DNA of 64,000 nt from Sphingomonadales bacterium (GTDB taxonomy: Bacteria; Pseudomonadota; Alphaproteobacteria; Sphingomonadales; Sphingomonadaceae), in NCBI GenBank assembly GCA_016707885.1, contig JADJGU010000007.1, forward strand, positions 1 to 64,000, given 5' to 3'. A program made the translations under genes and the position numbers. Positions 51,704-60,410 of the stretch are shown piece by piece; within the stretch, counting starts at the first letter, position 1, and each line of letters starts with the position of its first letter. A model generated the notes under the pieces. That model made no database searches and had not been told where the DNA came from. It was given only the letters and a program-made list of their open reading frames with translations.

Positions 51704-53203
51704 ATGACTGACAGCGAACGCATTCCCGTAATTATTGGTGTAGGCCAAATAAATGACCGTCCAGAAGACCCTGACAATGGGCTCGATCCGCTGGGGTTGA
51801 TGGTTGAGGCCCTGAAGCGGGCCGAAGCGGACACCGGGGTCACATTGCTTAAGAAGCTGGATAGCATTGCGGTAGTTGACCAGATCAGTTTCCGGCACCT
51901 CAATCCGCTTGATGCGAAACTGGCCGAAGCGCTGGGGGCGACTCCTGCAGTTTGTTATCAATCCGACGCCCCGCATGGGGATACGCCCATTCGTTTACTT
52001 AACGAGGCTGCAAACCGCATCGGGGCAGGCGAAATAAAATTGGCCGCGATTGCCGGAGCCGAAGCTTTACGGACGATAGCGGGACGCCTTGCCAAGCATG
52101 CGACGCCGCAGCAGGATGTGTTCGAAGGCGTTCGTAATGAGGCGAAGCGTGAACCTGGCTATGCGCAGCAGCATGGGCTGAATGCGCCCGTTGACGTTTA
52201 TCCACTGTATGAAAATGCAGGCCGGGCGGCGTATGGCCAAACCCTTGCTGAAGCACAGCGGGAGAGCGGAGAAATCTGGTCACGTTTTAGCCAGATTGCT
52301 GCAGCGAATGAGGGCGCATGGATTCGCAAACCCGCATCGCCGGATGAAATCATCACATCGTCTGAAAGAAACAGTCCGCTCGCTTTTCCATATAACAAGC
52401 TGATGGTTGCCAATTCATCGGTCAATGAAGGTGCCGGTTTTATCGTCGCGAGCCTAGCCGAAGCGCGCAGGCTCGGGATATCAGAAGACAAGCTGATCTA
52501 TGTTGGCATGGGAGCCGCCGCAAAAGAAGCGTCAAGTTTCCTGCACCGTGACCGCTATGACCGTTCCGTCAGTATGGAAACGTCGATCCGGCGTACTCTC
52601 GAGCTTAATCAGATGAGCGGTAAAGATTTCGATTTTGTCGAGCTGTACAGTTGCTTTCCTTGCGTCCCCAAAATGGCGCGGAGGATTATCGATTGGCCGG
52701 TCGATAAGCCAGCGACAGTGTTTGGCGGCCTGACTTTCGGTGGCGGGCCGATCGCCAATTATATGAGCCATGCGGTCGTTTCGATGGTTGATAAGCTTCG
52801 TCAGGAAGGTACAAACGGCTTTCTGTTCGCCAATGGCGGGTTTGCGACCGATAATCACTGCATCGTGCTATCCAAGCAACCCGTTGCAGCTGCGACTTTT
52901 CCGCAGGACTTCAATTATCAGACCGAGGCTGATGCAGCACGAGAAGCCGTGCCTGAACTGATCAAAGACTATCTTGGCGATGGTAGCGTCGAAACCTACA
53001 CGGTCTTTTACGGCCGCGATGGTAGCCCTAAAGGCGGCGTAGTCGTGGCGCGGACACCGTCCGGCGACCGGACGTTGGCGCAAGTCGATGTGACAGACGC
53101 GCAAATGATCGCCTTCCTGACCGATGGTAAAATTGAGCCTGTGGGAACTTCTGGCCAGATCGTGCAGAACGGTGCTGGCCAACGGGTCTGGGCCAAGGTT
53201 TAA
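51704..53203 (+). CDS. Thiolase-like acetyl-CoA acetyltransferase family protein
   Basis: The 499-residue protein follows the SCP-x-type thiolase fold: IPVIIGVGQINDRPEDPDNG, AIAGAEALRTIAGRLAKHA, FVELYSCFPCVPKMARR and GLTFGGGPIANYMSHAVVSM. The ELYSCF Cys and late GGFATDNHC may be catalytic, but the normal thiolase CXG end motif is not seen, so the reaction is uncertain. The ATG at 51704 has AAAGGGG upstream; the frame is open to 51596. It is the nearest gene upstream of rpfF on the same strand and could act on acyl-CoAs related to the DSF signal. Confidence 0.82.
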   Translation: MTDSERIPVIIGVGQINDRPEDPDNGLDPLGLMVEALKRAEADTGVTLLKKLDSIAVVDQISFRHLNPLDAKLAEALGATPAVCYQSDAPHGDTPIRLLNEAANRIGAGEIKLAAIAGAEALRTIAGRLAKHATPQQDVFEGVRNEAKREPGYAQQHGLNAPVDVYPLYENAGRAAYGQTLAEAQRESGEIWSRFSQIAAANEGAWIRKPASPDEIITSSERNSPLAFPYNKLMVANSSVNEGAGFIVASLAEARRLGISEDKLIYVGMGAAAKEASSFLHRDRYDRSVSMETSIRRTLELNQMSGKDFDFVELYSCFPCVPKMARRIIDWPVDKPATVFGGLTFGGGPIANYMSHAVVSMVDKLRQEGTNGFLFANGGFATDNHCIVLSKQPVAAATFPQDFNYQTEADAAREAVPELIKDYLGDGSVETYTVFYGRDGSPKGGVVVARTPSGDRTLAQVDVTDAQMIAFLTDGKIEPVGTSGQIVQNGAGQRVWAKV

Positions 53204-53461
53204 GCAGGTACCGTCTGAAATCGGCATTTTGCATATAGCCGGAAATTCAGTTGGTTTGTGTTACTAAACGCAACGAGATGCACTTAAGTGTAAAATATCA
53301 ATTTCATGGAAGCTCTCTTTCTTAAAGCTTGTAAAGCTTTGGTGTAATGTAGATGTTCTTAATCGCATTAACCATTTTTATGACTTGCACCGGCTGTATT
53401 TGTGGTAAGAGACGAACGTGGTTGGGGTGGCCATGCAAAATGAATTCGCTCGAGGAGCGCT
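53204..53461 (+). promoter_or_regulatory. rpfF upstream region
   Basis: The 258 bases hold no gene I can support and are more AT-rich than the surroundings. They include a perfect palindrome CACTTAAGTG (53281-53290), an AAAGCTTGTAAAGCTTT repeat (about 53324-53340), and a clear ribosome site GAGGAG before the rpfF ATG. This is the likely rpfF promoter. Confidence 0.45.
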
Positions 53462-54412
53462 ATGGCTACCTATACCCGTGTTTCCGACAGCTCAGGACGA
53501 TCATCACTGAACATTTCCACCACGAAATTCGGGGTAGGGGAGCAGTTTGGTCTTCCGATAGTTGGTCGGAAATTTGACGAAATTATCGTTCGCCATGACA
53601 AGAGCGACCAGATTTTCTGGTGCTTCATGAACCAGCGCGGACGACCCAGCTACACCTATAGTCTGGGCGCCGAAGTTCAGGAAGTTCAGGATTGGGTTGC
53701 GGATAACTATGCGGTGCCGGCTAATGGCGGGCCCGATGATTTGCGCTACTTTGTGTGCGGTTCGAAAACCCCCGGCATTTACAATCTTGGGGGCGATTTG
53801 CGCCATTTTGCCGAGTGCATACGGACCCGTGATCTACCCGCGATGCGGAAATACGCCGAAACCTGCGTCCGGATGCAATATGCCAACTCCAACGCCTTTG
53901 GCGCGCCAATCATTACAATGGCGCTGGTTCAGGGCGACGCGCTTGGTGGAGGCTTTGAACACGCGCTGGCGTTTGACATTTTGTTTGCCGAACGTAGCGC
54001 CCGGCTAGGTCTGCCCGAAATCGTGTTCAATCTGTTCCCCGGCATGGGTGCCTATAGTTTCCTGCTGCGGCGCGTGGGTAGAAAACTGGCGGAATCCTTC
54101 ATTCTGGAAGGCAAGATTTATTCAGCCGAAGAGTTGTACGACATGGGGATTGTCGACGTGCTTGTCGAAGACGGGCAGGGCGAAGCAGCCATTGTCGAAT
54201 ATTGCCAGCGCAACCGTAATCGTTTTGCGGCTGAGCGCGCGGTCTATCGTGCACGCCGCGCAGCAAATCCTGTTGGATTGGACGAGTTGCTCGAAATCAC
54301 CAATGTCTGGGCCGACACGGCGATGACGTTGACCGATGCCGACGTGCGTAAAATGGAACGTTTGGCCGATGCCCAGGAGCGCAGGATCAAACGCAGTCTG
54401 GAAGCGATTTAG
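53462..54412 (+). CDS. rpfF: RpfF-like DSF synthase (crotonase family)
   Basis: The 316-residue protein matches RpfF. The two catalytic glutamates sit 20 residues apart, Glu166 in LGGGFEHALAFD and Glu186 in RLGLPEIVFNLFPGMGAYSF, the same spacing as Glu141/Glu161 in Xanthomonas RpfF. RpfF makes cis-2-unsaturated fatty-acid signals (DSF) from acyl-ACP by dehydration and thioester cleavage. A GAGGAG site precedes the ATG. It converges with an RpfC-like kinase gene, 9 bases apart, as rpfF does with rpfC in Xanthomonas. The first 35 residues are a variable extension. Confidence 0.88.
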   Translation: MATYTRVSDSSGRSSLNISTTKFGVGEQFGLPIVGRKFDEIIVRHDKSDQIFWCFMNQRGRPSYTYSLGAEVQEVQDWVADNYAVPANGGPDDLRYFVCGSKTPGIYNLGGDLRHFAECIRTRDLPAMRKYAETCVRMQYANSNAFGAPIITMALVQGDALGGGFEHALAFDILFAERSARLGLPEIVFNLFPGMGAYSFLLRRVGRKLAESFILEGKIYSAEELYDMGIVDVLVEDGQGEAAIVEYCQRNRNRFAAERAVYRARRAANPVGLDELLEITNVWADTAMTLTDADVRKMERLADAQERRIKRSLEAI

Positions 54413-54421
54413 CTCGGGCCG

Positions 54422-56932
54422 CTATGTGGCTGCTTTTTTCGCCAGTACCGGTTGACCAGATTGCAGGGCATGGGTCGCCCGTTGAAGTTCGTTCTCAATG
54501 CGTTGCATATAGTCGACCCGCTGGCTCTCAAAATCGGCTTCGGTGACTTTTTCCAGTTTCGCACAGAGCGCAGCAAGCTGTTTCGCCCCGATATTGTTGG
54601 CCGAACTTTTGAATGCATGCGCTGAAAAGCGGAACAGGGCCGGGTCACGTTCTTCGACCGACTTTGCCAGCGTGATGCGGCATTCGGCGACATCTTCGAG
54701 AAAGCCCTCAATCATACTGGCGACGAAACTATCGTCACCAATGGAGCGCAGATAGTCCATATGTTCGGGATCGATCGCTTCATTCCCGTCGGTAGGCCGT
54801 TTGCCTTGCAAGGGAACAACAATTTGTAACGGATCCTCGACCGGACCGGGCAGTTCGACTTCTGCAGCATCGCCGAAGCAGCATTTTTCGATCGTCGAAA
54901 GAAGCAGCCCTGAATTGATAGGTTTGGTCAGACGCAGGTCCATTCCCGCTGCCAAGCAACGTGCCTCGGTTTCGCTAGTGGCATCAGCGGTTACGCCTAC
55001 AATGGGTAAATGGCTGCGCGCACCCTCAATCTGCCGCCACATTTTGCACGCATCGATACCATTTAACCGAGGCATGTTGACGTCGAGAAGTACGATGTCG
55101 AAGCTCTCATGGTCAAGAATGTCGAGCATTTCGTCGCCGTCGCAGACTTGTGTAACGCTATGCCCCGCTGATTCCAAAATTGCGGCCAGAATGTTCCGAT
55201 TGGTGCGGTTGTCATCGGCAACGAGCACCGCACGTGGACGGCAATTTTGGGCTATCTGCGGCGCTACGCTGCCGGACTTGTGATCGAAATGCGGTTTGTG
55301 GGCAAAGGAGCATCCGATCCGGATCGCGCTGCGCAACTGATCGAAATTCGCATCGCTTGGTATCACACTGGCAAATGCGGCACGAAGCCTGATTTCCTGA
55401 AGGTCGGGCAATTTGTCATGTGATACCAGCACCGCAGCCACTTCTGCGTCCGAGAACAACTGCCATAGCGGGTCGTCATTTGGTATTTCGCCGATCAAGC
55501 GATCGTCGATCATGGCAATGTCGAAGTCGACCAAGTTGAGCTGTTCGAGCCTGTCCGACAATTGCTTGCGGTTCGAGCATTTGATGTTGCGAACCACATA
55601 GCTGCCAGCGGATTGGGCTGTGGCCAAAAGATCCGCGTCAAAACTGCCTAATGCGAGCACATGTATCGCTGCGGTAATTTCGGATTGGGGGGCGGGCGCT
55701 TCCTGCTGATCGGCAGTGGAAAGTGTGACCGGGATTTCGACCAGAAAGCTGCTGCCCTGGCCAATATGGCTGGTAACCGAAATGTGCCCACCAACCTGGT
55801 CCACCAACTGCTTGCAAATTGCCAAGCCAAGTCCAGTTCCGCCGAAACGGTTAAGCACTGTTTCATCGGCTTGCTGGAAGGGCTCGAAAATCCGTTCCAC
55901 GGCGTCATGCATGATGCCGATGCCGGTGTCAGTCACACTGAACCAGACACGTGTCTTTCCGTCATGTTCCCTGATGCCGCCGTTGACAGCGATCGTGCCC
56001 GCTTCGGTGAACTTGATGGCGTTGCCTGTAAGGTTGAGCAATATATTGCGCATGATGTCGACTGGTCCGTCGACCAAGCGGTCAGAAAATGGCTCTGCCG
56101 CGATCTGCAGCGCCAATGATTTGTCCTCGGCCCTGACGAGCATGATGTCGCGTATTTCGGTAAACAATTCGGTCAGCCGTAATGGGCGGAGCACGACCTT
56201 GGCCGAGTTGGAATCGCTGCGCGCGATCTGGATCAACTGGTCGATCAGGTGCAGCAGATGTTCGCCAGCCAGCACGCTGGCATCGACCATATCATGCTGG
56301 TTTTTTGGCATGCCCATCTGCTTCAGATGGTTGCCATAGCCAATGATGGCATTCAAAGGCGTGCGGAGTTCATGGCTGACGCTGGCCAGAAAATAGCTTT
56401 TGGCACGGTTCGCCGTTTCCGCTTCGTCCTTCGCCTTAGAAAGCTTGCGGATAAGTGTCGAACAATATGCAGGGATGACGGCGAGTGCGAGCGTAAGGCT
56501 GTAGCCAAGGACCTGATTGGGTGCCCAATAATCGGTCGTCAAAACCACGGTGCCAAAGGCAAAAACAGACAAGGATGCTGCAAAAACCAGATATTTGACA
56601 CCGTAGCGGAAACCATTGCCCAAAGTGACCCATAGCAACAGCGGGTAGAAAAAGGACATGGTCTCGGCCGAGCGCATCATCACGGCAAATGCCATGCCGA
56701 TGTCCAATATGATGGCTGCAACCCAACGGCGCTCTTGCGGCCAGATATTCTTCTGCCGCATCGCAAACAAACTCGCGTTGAGCGAGAGATAGATAACAAA
56801 AGCCGTCAGTATAAAGCTGTCAAAGGCGAGGAAATATACGGTTATCCCCGATGCCGTGCCCATGACGAGGCGGTTGAGCAGGATTTCCTGCTCAGGTGCC
56901 AGTCCGGTGGTTTTGTTTGCAGTTCCGGTCAT
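54422..56932 (-). CDS. RpfC-like hybrid sensor kinase (HK-REC-HPt)
   Basis: The 836-residue protein has five membrane helices (about residues 22-160) with little periplasmic sequence. The dimerisation domain follows with His187 (FLASVSHELRTPLNA) and the ATPase with NLTGNAIKFTE and FGGTGLGLAICKQL. A degenerate receiver-like stretch (about 422-545) precedes a full receiver with Asp617 (IVLLDVNMPRLNG). The HPt domain has His772 (FSAHAFKSSANNIGA). This is the RpfC domain order plus one degenerate receiver. It should sense the product of the convergent rpfF. Its start overlaps the stop of the REC-PAS-GGDEF-EAL gene (ATGA). Confidence 0.87.
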   Translation of the reverse strand: MTGTANKTTGLAPEQEILLNRLVMGTASGITVYFLAFDSFILTAFVIYLSLNASLFAMRQKNIWPQERRWVAAIILDIGMAFAVMMRSAETMSFFYPLLLWVTLGNGFRYGVKYLVFAASLSVFAFGTVVLTTDYWAPNQVLGYSLTLALAVIPAYCSTLIRKLSKAKDEAETANRAKSYFLASVSHELRTPLNAIIGYGNHLKQMGMPKNQHDMVDASVLAGEHLLHLIDQLIQIARSDSNSAKVVLRPLRLTELFTEIRDIMLVRAEDKSLALQIAAEPFSDRLVDGPVDIMRNILLNLTGNAIKFTEAGTIAVNGGIREHDGKTRVWFSVTDTGIGIMHDAVERIFEPFQQADETVLNRFGGTGLGLAICKQLVDQVGGHISVTSHIGQGSSFLVEIPVTLSTADQQEAPAPQSEITAAIHVLALGSFDADLLATAQSAGSYVVRNIKCSNRKQLSDRLEQLNLVDFDIAMIDDRLIGEIPNDDPLWQLFSDAEVAAVLVSHDKLPDLQEIRLRAAFASVIPSDANFDQLRSAIRIGCSFAHKPHFDHKSGSVAPQIAQNCRPRAVLVADDNRTNRNILAAILESAGHSVTQVCDGDEMLDILDHESFDIVLLDVNMPRLNGIDACKMWRQIEGARSHLPIVGVTADATSETEARCLAAGMDLRLTKPINSGLLLSTIEKCCFGDAAEVELPGPVEDPLQIVVPLQGKRPTDGNEAIDPEHMDYLRSIGDDSFVASMIEGFLEDVAECRITLAKSVEERDPALFRFSAHAFKSSANNIGAKQLAALCAKLEKVTEADFESQRVDYMQRIENELQRATHALQSGQPVLAKKAAT

Positions 56933-59073
56933 TTCAACTGCCGTTTCTGGCTGCCCTTGACCGGAACAATGCGATCGTAGAGTTGCTCGACAGAGAGCGC
57001 CCGTCCAAACAGATAGCCTTGCAGCTCGTCACAGCCCGCGGCCCGCAGCAACATGTGTTGCGTTTCGGTCTCAACACCTTCGGCCACGACTCGCATATCC
57101 AGCGCATGCGCAAGATGCGCGATGGTCGATATGATCGCCCGATCAACGCTCGAGCTTTCGATCCGGGAAATGAATGTTTGATCGATTTTCAAGCGGTTGG
57201 CGGGCAGATCGCGCAAATATTGCAGCGAGGAATAACCGGTACCGAAATCGTCGATCGAAAGCTCTATTCCGCTGTTTCGCAAAGCGTGCAGCTGATCCAT
57301 CAATGCCTGGCTTTGGTCGAGCAGCAACTCTTCCGTAATTTCAACGACAAGCTGTCCAGGCTGAATGTCATATTTCTGGGTTTCGGCAAGGATCTCGTCG
57401 CACATATTGTTCGACTGAAACTGGCGCGGCGAGACATTGACCGCGATATGCGGCAGTTCGATGCCCTGTTCGCGGAATTCCGCAATTTGGCGGCATGCCG
57501 TGCCGATAACCCAGCTGCCGATCCGACCGATAAGACCGGAATCATTGGCAACCCGCATGAAATCGCTCGGCATCAGCCGGCCACGCTTTGGGTGTTGCCA
57601 GCGAAGAAGCGCTTCGAGTCCCGTCAACTCCGATGTGGTTGCGTCGACAATGGGCTGATATTCAAGAACGAATTCGTCATTCTCCAATGCAGAACGTAGA
57701 TCCGCCTCAACGCCAGCATTGAACTGTGCGATCTGGTTCAGCTTGGGCGAAAAGAAGCAATGACGGTTGCGGCCGCTGGTCTTTGCCTCATACATGGCAA
57801 GATCGGCAAGACGCAGCAACTCATCTGCAGAGTCGCTGTCATCGGGAATCAAGGCAATGCCAATGCTGGCACCGATCAATTGGTCAGAATCACCAATCGA
57901 GTAAGGTTTGCCGATCTGGCCTAGCAAACTCAGGCATTTATGGCTGACGTCATCCGGGCTTTCGATATTGCGGATGATGACTGCAAATTCATCACCACCG
58001 ATACGTGCGGCAATTTCATTGCTGTCGAGCGCACCGTTGATACGTTCCGCTACCTGGCGGAGCAGAATGTCGCCAGCCTGATGCCCGCGCGTGTCATTGA
58101 TAACCTTGAAACGATCGAGGTCTACCAGCAAAAGCGCTGCTTTCGAGTTGGTCGCCGCACATTCCTCAATCGTCTGACGCATGTTTTCGGCAAGCAATGC
58201 CCGGTTGGGCAGCCCTGTCAGCATGTCGTGTAAAGCCAGATGCGCGCGATGCTCTTCGGCAAATTTGCGGGCTGTGATGTCGACAGCAGAAGTCAATACG
58301 CCGATGACCTGCCCGTCTTTATTGTGCAGCGGTGACTTGTTGCAATGGAAAGTCAGCTGCACGCCATCGCTGTGATAGACTTCCTCATAATTGGGGATGG
58401 ATTGCGCGCCTTCGACGATGATCGCGTTCCGGCGTTCTTCACGCTGGGCCAGATGCGGTTCGAAAACGTCCGAAATGGACTTGCCGACGAGGCTGTCCAT
58501 GTCTTGGCCAAGCAACGCCGACTGATAGCTGTTGATGAACAATATTTTGCCGTTGCGGTCGGTCGCGTTGATGAGGATCGGTGTCGTATCGATGATCTGC
58601 TCGAGCATCGACTTGCCGTTGCCACCAGAACTGCCTGCGGGCCTGGAGGTCGAAGACGAGCTTGTCGAACGATTTTCCAGTTCGACCCTTTTGCGGTGCT
58701 GCGCGATCAGCAGGATGGCGCGTTCCCGGAATTCCTTGTCGGTTACAGGGCTCTGCAAAAAGTCGGTTGCGCCTGCATCCAGCGCCGCAATGCGGACTTC
58801 GCGATCCTGCCGGGCAGTAATGATGATGGCCGGTGTTGCATGGCCGTCCGGACGGCTGCGAAACTTTCGTATGAAATCTGCACCCGTCATTTCGGGCATG
58901 CGATAGTCAACGATTAACAGATCTGCGGTTTCAGTCTCTAGCCATTCGAGCGCCTTGTTTGCGCTTTGAAAACAAACCGAAGTAAAATTGGGACCCATCA
59001 TAGCCACAAACTGCGCATAAATGCGCAGGTTCGTTGACCTGTCGTCGACTATGACTATGCGCGCGTGCATCAA
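56929..59073 (-). CDS. REC-PAS-GGDEF-EAL cyclic-di-GMP regulator of the DSF locus
   Basis: The 714-residue protein has a receiver domain (VIVDDRSTNLRIYAQF, acceptor Asp56 in LLIVDYRMPEMTG), a serine-rich linker, a PAS domain (about 155-270), GGDEF (ARIGGDEFAVII, 359-363) and EAL (GLEALLRW at 487-492, SIDDFGTGYSS, RLKIDQTFI). Both catalytic motifs are intact, and no RxxD inhibitory site precedes GGDEF, so either or both activities are possible. It takes the place of rpfG (REC-HD-GYP) in front of an RpfC-like kinase and shares its transcript. It is the likely output of the DSF signal through c-di-GMP. Confidence 0.9.
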   Translation of the reverse strand: MMHARIVIVDDRSTNLRIYAQFVAMMGPNFTSVCFQSANKALEWLETETADLLIVDYRMPEMTGADFIRKFRSRPDGHATPAIIITARQDREVRIAALDAGATDFLQSPVTDKEFRERAILLIAQHRKRVELENRSTSSSSTSRPAGSSGGNGKSMLEQIIDTTPILINATDRNGKILFINSYQSALLGQDMDSLVGKSISDVFEPHLAQREERRNAIIVEGAQSIPNYEEVYHSDGVQLTFHCNKSPLHNKDGQVIGVLTSAVDITARKFAEEHRAHLALHDMLTGLPNRALLAENMRQTIEECAATNSKAALLLVDLDRFKVINDTRGHQAGDILLRQVAERINGALDSNEIAARIGGDEFAVIIRNIESPDDVSHKCLSLLGQIGKPYSIGDSDQLIGASIGIALIPDDSDSADELLRLADLAMYEAKTSGRNRHCFFSPKLNQIAQFNAGVEADLRSALENDEFVLEYQPIVDATTSELTGLEALLRWQHPKRGRLMPSDFMRVANDSGLIGRIGSWVIGTACRQIAEFREQGIELPHIAVNVSPRQFQSNNMCDEILAETQKYDIQPGQLVVEITEELLLDQSQALMDQLHALRNSGIELSIDDFGTGYSSLQYLRDLPANRLKIDQTFISRIESSSVDRAIISTIAHLAHALDMRVVAEGVETETQHMLLRAAGCDELQGYLFGRALSVEQLYDRIVPVKGSQKRQLK

Positions 59074-59144
59074 ATACGCGATAGCGACCCAATCTCAAGG
59101 AATGGTTAATCGCAAAAACTTCAGAGGGTTCAATATGGAGCAAA

Positions 59145-59221
59145 TGGTCGGGGAAAGAGGATTCGAACCTCCGGCCCCTGCCTCCCGAAGACAGTGCTCT
59201 ACCAGGCTGAGCTATTCCCCG
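59145..59221 (-). tRNA. tRNA-Pro (CGG)
   Basis: A 77-base tRNA on the minus strand: acceptor CGGGGAA/TTCCCCG, discriminator A, encoded CCA (59145-59147), and anticodon CGG in the loop TTCGGGA (59185-59187 on the plus strand as CCG). The D arm (TAGCTCAGCCTGGTAGAGCA) and T arm (GGAGGTTCGAATCCTC) are standard. Confidence 0.95.
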
Positions 59222-59234
59222 ACCGATGCTTGAA

Positions 59235-59251
59235 GCCGGTCCAGGACCGGC
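59235..59251. repeat. Perfect palindrome beside tRNA-Pro
   Basis: GCCGGTCC (59235-59242) and GGACCGGC (59244-59251) around a single A form a 17-base palindrome, 14 bases before the tRNA-Pro 5' end. It could be an operator or hairpin in the tRNA promoter region. The remaining bases to 59382 show no gene. Confidence 0.3.
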
Positions 59252-59382
59252 AAGGCAGGCGGTGCCTATAGAAGGGCGGTTCCAGCCTTTCAAGCGTAAA
59301 GATGCAATAATCTGGCCATTGCCGATTGCCGGTTCTGCGAATAGCTTCAGCGTATACAGAATCGACGGGGAAGGCGCTCTGA

Positions 59383-60306
59383 ATGAGCCATTATGAAGAT
59401 CAATATCTGAACCTGATGCGCCGCATCTGGACCGAAGGTGCAGTGCAGGAAGACCGCACCGGCGTGGGCACGCGCTCGCTATTCGGCGCGACAATGCGCT
59501 TTTCGCTCGCTGACAACGCCATTCCGTTGCTGACCACCAAGCGCATCTTTTGGAAAACCGCAGCGCGGGAGATGCTGTGGTTCCTGACCGGCGATACCAA
59601 TATTCGCAATCTGTTGAAGCAAAAGGTGCGGATCTGGACCGATTGGCCGCTCGAACGCTATCGCCGCGAAACCGGCGATCAGATTAGTCAGGAAGATTTC
59701 GAGCAGAGGATCGTCGACGACATCAACTTTGCCGATTTATGGGGCGATCTGGGCCCGGTCTATGGGGCGCAATGGGTGAATTGGCCCAAATATGAGGATG
59801 CAGGGCAGGGGCTGTATCGCCGCGCGGAAAAGGGCATCAACCAGATCGAATTGTTGGTGCAAAGCCTGAAGAGCAATCCGGGTTCGCGCCGACACATCTT
59901 TGAAGGCTGGAATGTTGCGGAGCTTGACCGGATGGCCTTGCCGCCCTGTCATAAAACCTATCAATTCCATGTGGCGGATGGCGTATTAAGTGGATTGTTG
60001 TTCCAGCGTTCGTGTGATCTGGGGCTGGGTTTTGGCTTCAACGTTTTCGCCGCATCAATGCTGATCCGGATGCTCGCACAACAATGTGGATATGAGCCGG
60101 GAGAACTGATTTGGCAGGGCGGGGATGTGCATTTGTACCTGAACCATGCCGAACTGGTCGAAGAGCAATTGTCGCGTCAGCCGGCAGGCGATCCCAAATT
60201 GCACCTGTTGCGCAAGCCTGAAAGCATTTTTGACTATGAGATCGAGGATTTCGAGGTGCTCGATTATCAGCCGCAAGCCCATATTTCTGCGCCCGTGGCG
60301 GTATAG
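59383..60306 (+). CDS. thyA: Thymidylate synthase
   Basis: The 307-residue ThyA-type enzyme has EDRTGVGTRSLFGATMRF, KTAAREMLWFLTGDTN, the nucleophile Cys189 in MALPPCHKTYQFHV, RSCDLGLGFGFN and the folate-binding GGDVHLYLNH. It methylates dUMP to dTMP using methylene-tetrahydrofolate. It is about 40 residues longer than the E. coli enzyme because of an insert around residues 80-115 (WTDWPLERYRRETGDQIS), known in other bacteria. The stop codon is part of the inverted repeat that lies before the bkd genes. Confidence 0.96.
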   Translation: MSHYEDQYLNLMRRIWTEGAVQEDRTGVGTRSLFGATMRFSLADNAIPLLTTKRIFWKTAAREMLWFLTGDTNIRNLLKQKVRIWTDWPLERYRRETGDQISQEDFEQRIVDDINFADLWGDLGPVYGAQWVNWPKYEDAGQGLYRRAEKGINQIELLVQSLKSNPGSRRHIFEGWNVAELDRMALPPCHKTYQFHVADGVLSGLLFQRSCDLGLGFGFNVFAASMLIRMLAQQCGYEPGELIWQGGDVHLYLNHAELVEEQLSRQPAGDPKLHLLRKPESIFDYEIEDFEVLDYQPQAHISAPVAV

Positions 60307-60324
60307 GTCAGCGATATTGACCTA
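60304..60324. promoter_or_regulatory. Inverted repeat upstream of the bkd operon
   Basis: TAGGTCA (60304-60310) and TGACCTA (60318-60324) form a perfect 7+7 inverted repeat with a 7-base gap, 86 bases before the E1-alpha start. The plus-strand bases after it (AAAAGG) do not make a terminator, so an operator for a bkd regulator is more likely. The regulator gene is not in the window. Confidence 0.5.
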
Positions 60325-60410
60325 AAAAGGAGTTTGAAATATTCTAACAAGAGCGGACAATAAACAAATGTGATTCGCGTGGAGCCCTGTGAAGGGAACG
60401 AGAGGAAGCG

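Noticed and set aside
53353..53577. A 74-codon frame starting upstream of rpfF with a Cys-rich, lipoprotein-like start
   Set aside because: It runs into rpfF in another frame, has no ribosome site and overlaps the strong rpfF start.
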